Shown here: one piece after another, positions 61,621-63,625 of the stretch
Layout: each line of letters begins with the position of its first letter
Position numbering within the stretch: the first letter of the stretch is position 1
Assembly: GCA_902779565.1 (NCBI GenBank)
Contig: CACZCD010000026.1
Span: 1-63,625, forward strand
DNA length: 63,625 bases
Direction of reading: 5' to 3'
Source: an uncultured bacterium
GTDB lineage: Bacteria; Verrucomicrobiota; Kiritimatiellia; RFP12; UBA1067
Program-made: the position numbers and the translations under genes
Notes under the pieces: model-generated
Database searches by the model: none
Seen by the model: the letters and a program-made list of their open reading frames with translations, nothing else
What the model was told of the DNA's origin: nothing

Positions 61621-62718
61621 ATGAACACTTTGATTCGGTCCGCGTTTTCAGTTATCTGCATGGCGGGCATGCTGCATGGACTTGAGGCGTCTGCAGCGGG
61701 ATGGTCTCAGAATCTTGATGCAAAACCTGTCGAGTTGCCACCTGGCCTCAAGTTTGGCGAGGTGTATGCGGGCGCAACAAAACCGACAAGGAAAAATTAC
61801 ATAAACGGCATAGAGTTAAAACTGTATGAGGCCGTCATAACGAACAACTGGCTTGGCTTTGAGGAAATCGTCGTGATGATGACCGGGAAGAAGCGTGTAA
61901 ACGGGGTACTGGGAATGAAGAGAGACTACCAGGATTTTGACGAGGCGATGACAAATCTCGTTTCGCTAAAAGAGACTCTCTCGCAAAAGTACGGCATCAG
62001 ATTCATGGGCGACATGGAACCTAAAGCAGTAGGCAACGAACGATCGTTTTCCGTCGTGGGCATGGGAGCGGACGACGAAACAGTATCCTTGAATGCCGAA
62101 ACCTGGAGAAAGGAGGGCGAAAGCACGCCAAAGATTAATCTGAGCATCCGCATCCAATCCCAACTTGCCGCAAAGATTGAGGCGAAAGATCTTGATGCGG
62201 AGGCGTCCAGTTTGCGGGCGGCAATCAAGAAGGTGTTCGGGGTCGATTTTGATGTTCCCCAGCCAAAGCCGCTTTGGGGATTCAGATGGGAGAAACTGCC
62301 GACACCAATCGAGGGACTTACGGAGAGACGTTGTGCCACATCACATGAGTTTGGTTCGAGAAAAAGTAGTTTGATAGAATTTGTATCATTTAGGCGCGTC
62401 TTCGACGGCGATATCTCTTCCGCAGAACTTGAAGCGGCCGCGCGGCGAATCATCAACGCCGTGGAAACTGCCTATGGACAGAAGCTGCCCGACGACCGCA
62501 AGAATCTGCCGAAAGAGAATGACCGCAGCATTCCGGCCGCTTATGATGCGGAGGTTCATGGAGCGAATCAACATTATGTAGCGTATGGTGCTGTTGGTTC
62601 GCTCGTCGTGTCAATTGAATATGCCGAACCACGCTATGCCCTTCGCGAAGGGAAATACGAACTCGTGTTCAAGGGGGGCGTCAAGTTCTCCGCATCACGA
62701 ATTGGTTGGATAAAGTGA
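61621..62718 (+). CDS. Exported protein of unknown function
   Basis: A 365-aa protein. A signal-like N-terminus (MNTLIRSAFSVICMAGMLHGLEASA) precedes a mixed alpha/beta sequence without cysteines or catalytic signatures. It looks more AT-rich than the other genes in the window. No family recognised. It lies 24 bp after the membrane protein gene, so the two may be co-transcribed. Confidence 0.6.
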   Translation: MNTLIRSAFSVICMAGMLHGLEASAAGWSQNLDAKPVELPPGLKFGEVYAGATKPTRKNYINGIELKLYEAVITNNWLGFEEIVVMMTGKKRVNGVLGMKRDYQDFDEAMTNLVSLKETLSQKYGIRFMGDMEPKAVGNERSFSVVGMGADDETVSLNAETWRKEGESTPKINLSIRIQSQLAAKIEAKDLDAEASSLRAAIKKVFGVDFDVPQPKPLWGFRWEKLPTPIEGLTERRCATSHEFGSRKSSLIEFVSFRRVFDGDISSAELEAAARRIINAVETAYGQKLPDDRKNLPKENDRSIPAAYDAEVHGANQHYVAYGAVGSLVVSIEYAEPRYALREGKYELVFKGGVKFSASRIGWIK

Positions 62719-62747
62719 CAGGTCAAAACTCAAATGGGATTTGAAAG

Positions 62748-63455
62748 ATGATATTCAAGGACAAAATGGTTGCCGTCACCGGCGGGGCACAGGGCATTGG
62801 CAAATGCTGCGCCGAGTGCTTTGCGCGCGAAGGTGCAACGGTTCATGTGATTGACATCAAAGACGGACCGTGGTTCGTTGGCGACCTTTCAGACAAGGTG
62901 ACGTTGGAACGGTTCGCCGCCGAGGTCATCGCCAAAAGTGGACATGTCGATGTGCTTGTCAACAACGCGATGCCACTTTTCAAGGGCATCGACAAATGCA
63001 CATACGAGGAATTTGCATATGCGCAGGCGGTCGGCGTCATAGCCCCCTTCTATCTCGCAAAGCTCTTCAAAGACCATTTCGCCGAAGGCGCATCCATTAT
63101 CAATATTTCATCTTCGCGAGACAGGATGAGCCAGCCGCAGTCGGAAAGCTACACGGCCGCCAAAGGCGGAATCGCCGCGCTCACCCACGCGCTTGCGGCA
63201 AGTCTCTCAGGACGCGTCCGCGTCAACTCAATTTCGCCGGGATGGATCGATACAACGGGCAAGCAGTACGATGGACCCGATGCAGCCCAGCATTTTGCCG
63301 GGCGTGTCGGCAACCCGATGGACATCGCGAACATGGTTCTCTACCTTGCCTCCGACAAGGCGGGCTTCATCACCGGCGAGAACATCTGCATCGATGGCGG
63401 CATGACTCGCAACATGATCTACCACAACGACTTCGGCTGGAGATTAGAAGATTGA
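62748..63455 (+). CDS. Short-chain dehydrogenase/reductase
   Basis: A 235-aa SDR with VTGGAQGIGKCC, NNAMP replacing the usual NNAG, NISSSRD and SYTAAKGG for the catalytic Ser-Tyr-Lys, and a C-terminal cofactor/substrate region (GENICIDGG). Substrate unknown. It ends immediately before the tandem repeat region. Confidence 0.85.
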   Translation: MIFKDKMVAVTGGAQGIGKCCAECFAREGATVHVIDIKDGPWFVGDLSDKVTLERFAAEVIAKSGHVDVLVNNAMPLFKGIDKCTYEEFAYAQAVGVIAPFYLAKLFKDHFAEGASIINISSSRDRMSQPQSESYTAAKGGIAALTHALAASLSGRVRVNSISPGWIDTTGKQYDGPDAAQHFAGRVGNPMDIANMVLYLASDKAGFITGENICIDGGMTRNMIYHNDFGWRLED

Positions 63456-63457
63456 TT

Positions 63458-63625
63458 TCAGCCACAAAGAACAGGAGAAGCAGGAGAGTGGTGGTATTAT
63501 TCTATGCCACAAAGAACAGTAGAAACAGGAGGTTTGTCGAGGATAGGTTTTCAGCCACAAAGAACAGGAGAAGCAGGAGAATGGTGGTATTATTCTATGC
63601 CACAAAGAACAGTAGAAACAGGAGA
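63458..63625. repeat. 93-bp tandem repeat running off the window end
   Basis: Unit 1 is 63458-63550 and unit 2 starts at 63551. Each unit holds two related submotifs starting GCCACAAAGAACAG (63461, 63506, 63554, 63599; spacings 45, 48, 45). The 93-bp period keeps one frame open, from ATG at 63504 to the end. Confidence 0.85.

Overview
This is a GC-rich bacterial chromosomal window. I see no rRNA, tRNA, CRISPR array or intact transposase. The gene content suggests a Gram-negative member of the PVC group, most likely Kiritimatiellota or a related Verrucomicrobiota lineage: an LptD-like outer-membrane protein, a rod-shape operon, many large secreted glycan-active proteins, a four-LamG exported protein, XylR-type AraC regulation, DUF1680/GH127, and Tat-exported phosphoesterases. 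The lineage is an inference from gene style; no marker gene settles it.

Layout. (1) 54-10049, minus strand: an antiporter/EIIA fusion; a three-module FAD enzyme with its DUF1667 partner; an ACP-dehydratase-dehydratase-ketoreductase-ketosynthase operon resembling part of an aryl-polyene pathway; an orphan Opp/Dpp ATPase; and an SDR. (2) 10236-19333, plus strand: mreB-mreC-mreD-PBP2-rodA-rng-lptD, a compact envelope-shape operon with overlapping genes. (3) 19307-26158, minus: rmuC-addB-addA, a recombination-repair operon. (4) 26221-30945, minus: a candidate unusual system made of a sigma54 activator with an unrecognised N-terminal domain, a near-consensus sigma54 promoter, a DUF932-like protein, and an SF2 helicase with a tail resembling an inactivated SprT domain. 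A roughly 202-bp palindromic MITE with a 9-bp target duplication sits in the leader of the controlled genes. (5) 31021-48922, minus: secreted hydrolases and glycan-active proteins, a LarA-family protein, a broken kdgT, and a GH2 enzyme whose coding sequence carries a 60-bp palindromic element and two tandem repeats. (6) 49031-50840: a small accessory locus with an AT-hook/HTH protein between two arrays of 22-23 bp repeats, a duplicated fragment of a nucleotidyltransferase tail, and an intact two-gene nucleotidyltransferase cassette. (7) 50889-55400, minus: a XylR-like regulator, a PIG-L deacetylase and a secreted CBM9-like/TIM-barrel protein. (8) 55629-63455: nitroreductase, GH127, a metal-dependent hydrolase, an MFS transporter, a GCAxxG protein, two unknown proteins and an SDR. 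The window ends in a 93-bp tandem repeat.

A recurring regulatory theme is an extended -10 promoter (TGnTATAAT) only 6-10 nt upstream of ATG and without a Shine-Dalgarno sequence, which predicts leaderless mRNAs for about eight genes. A second theme is short tandem repeats (7, 8, 9 and 16 bp) at gene junctions and inside one coding region.
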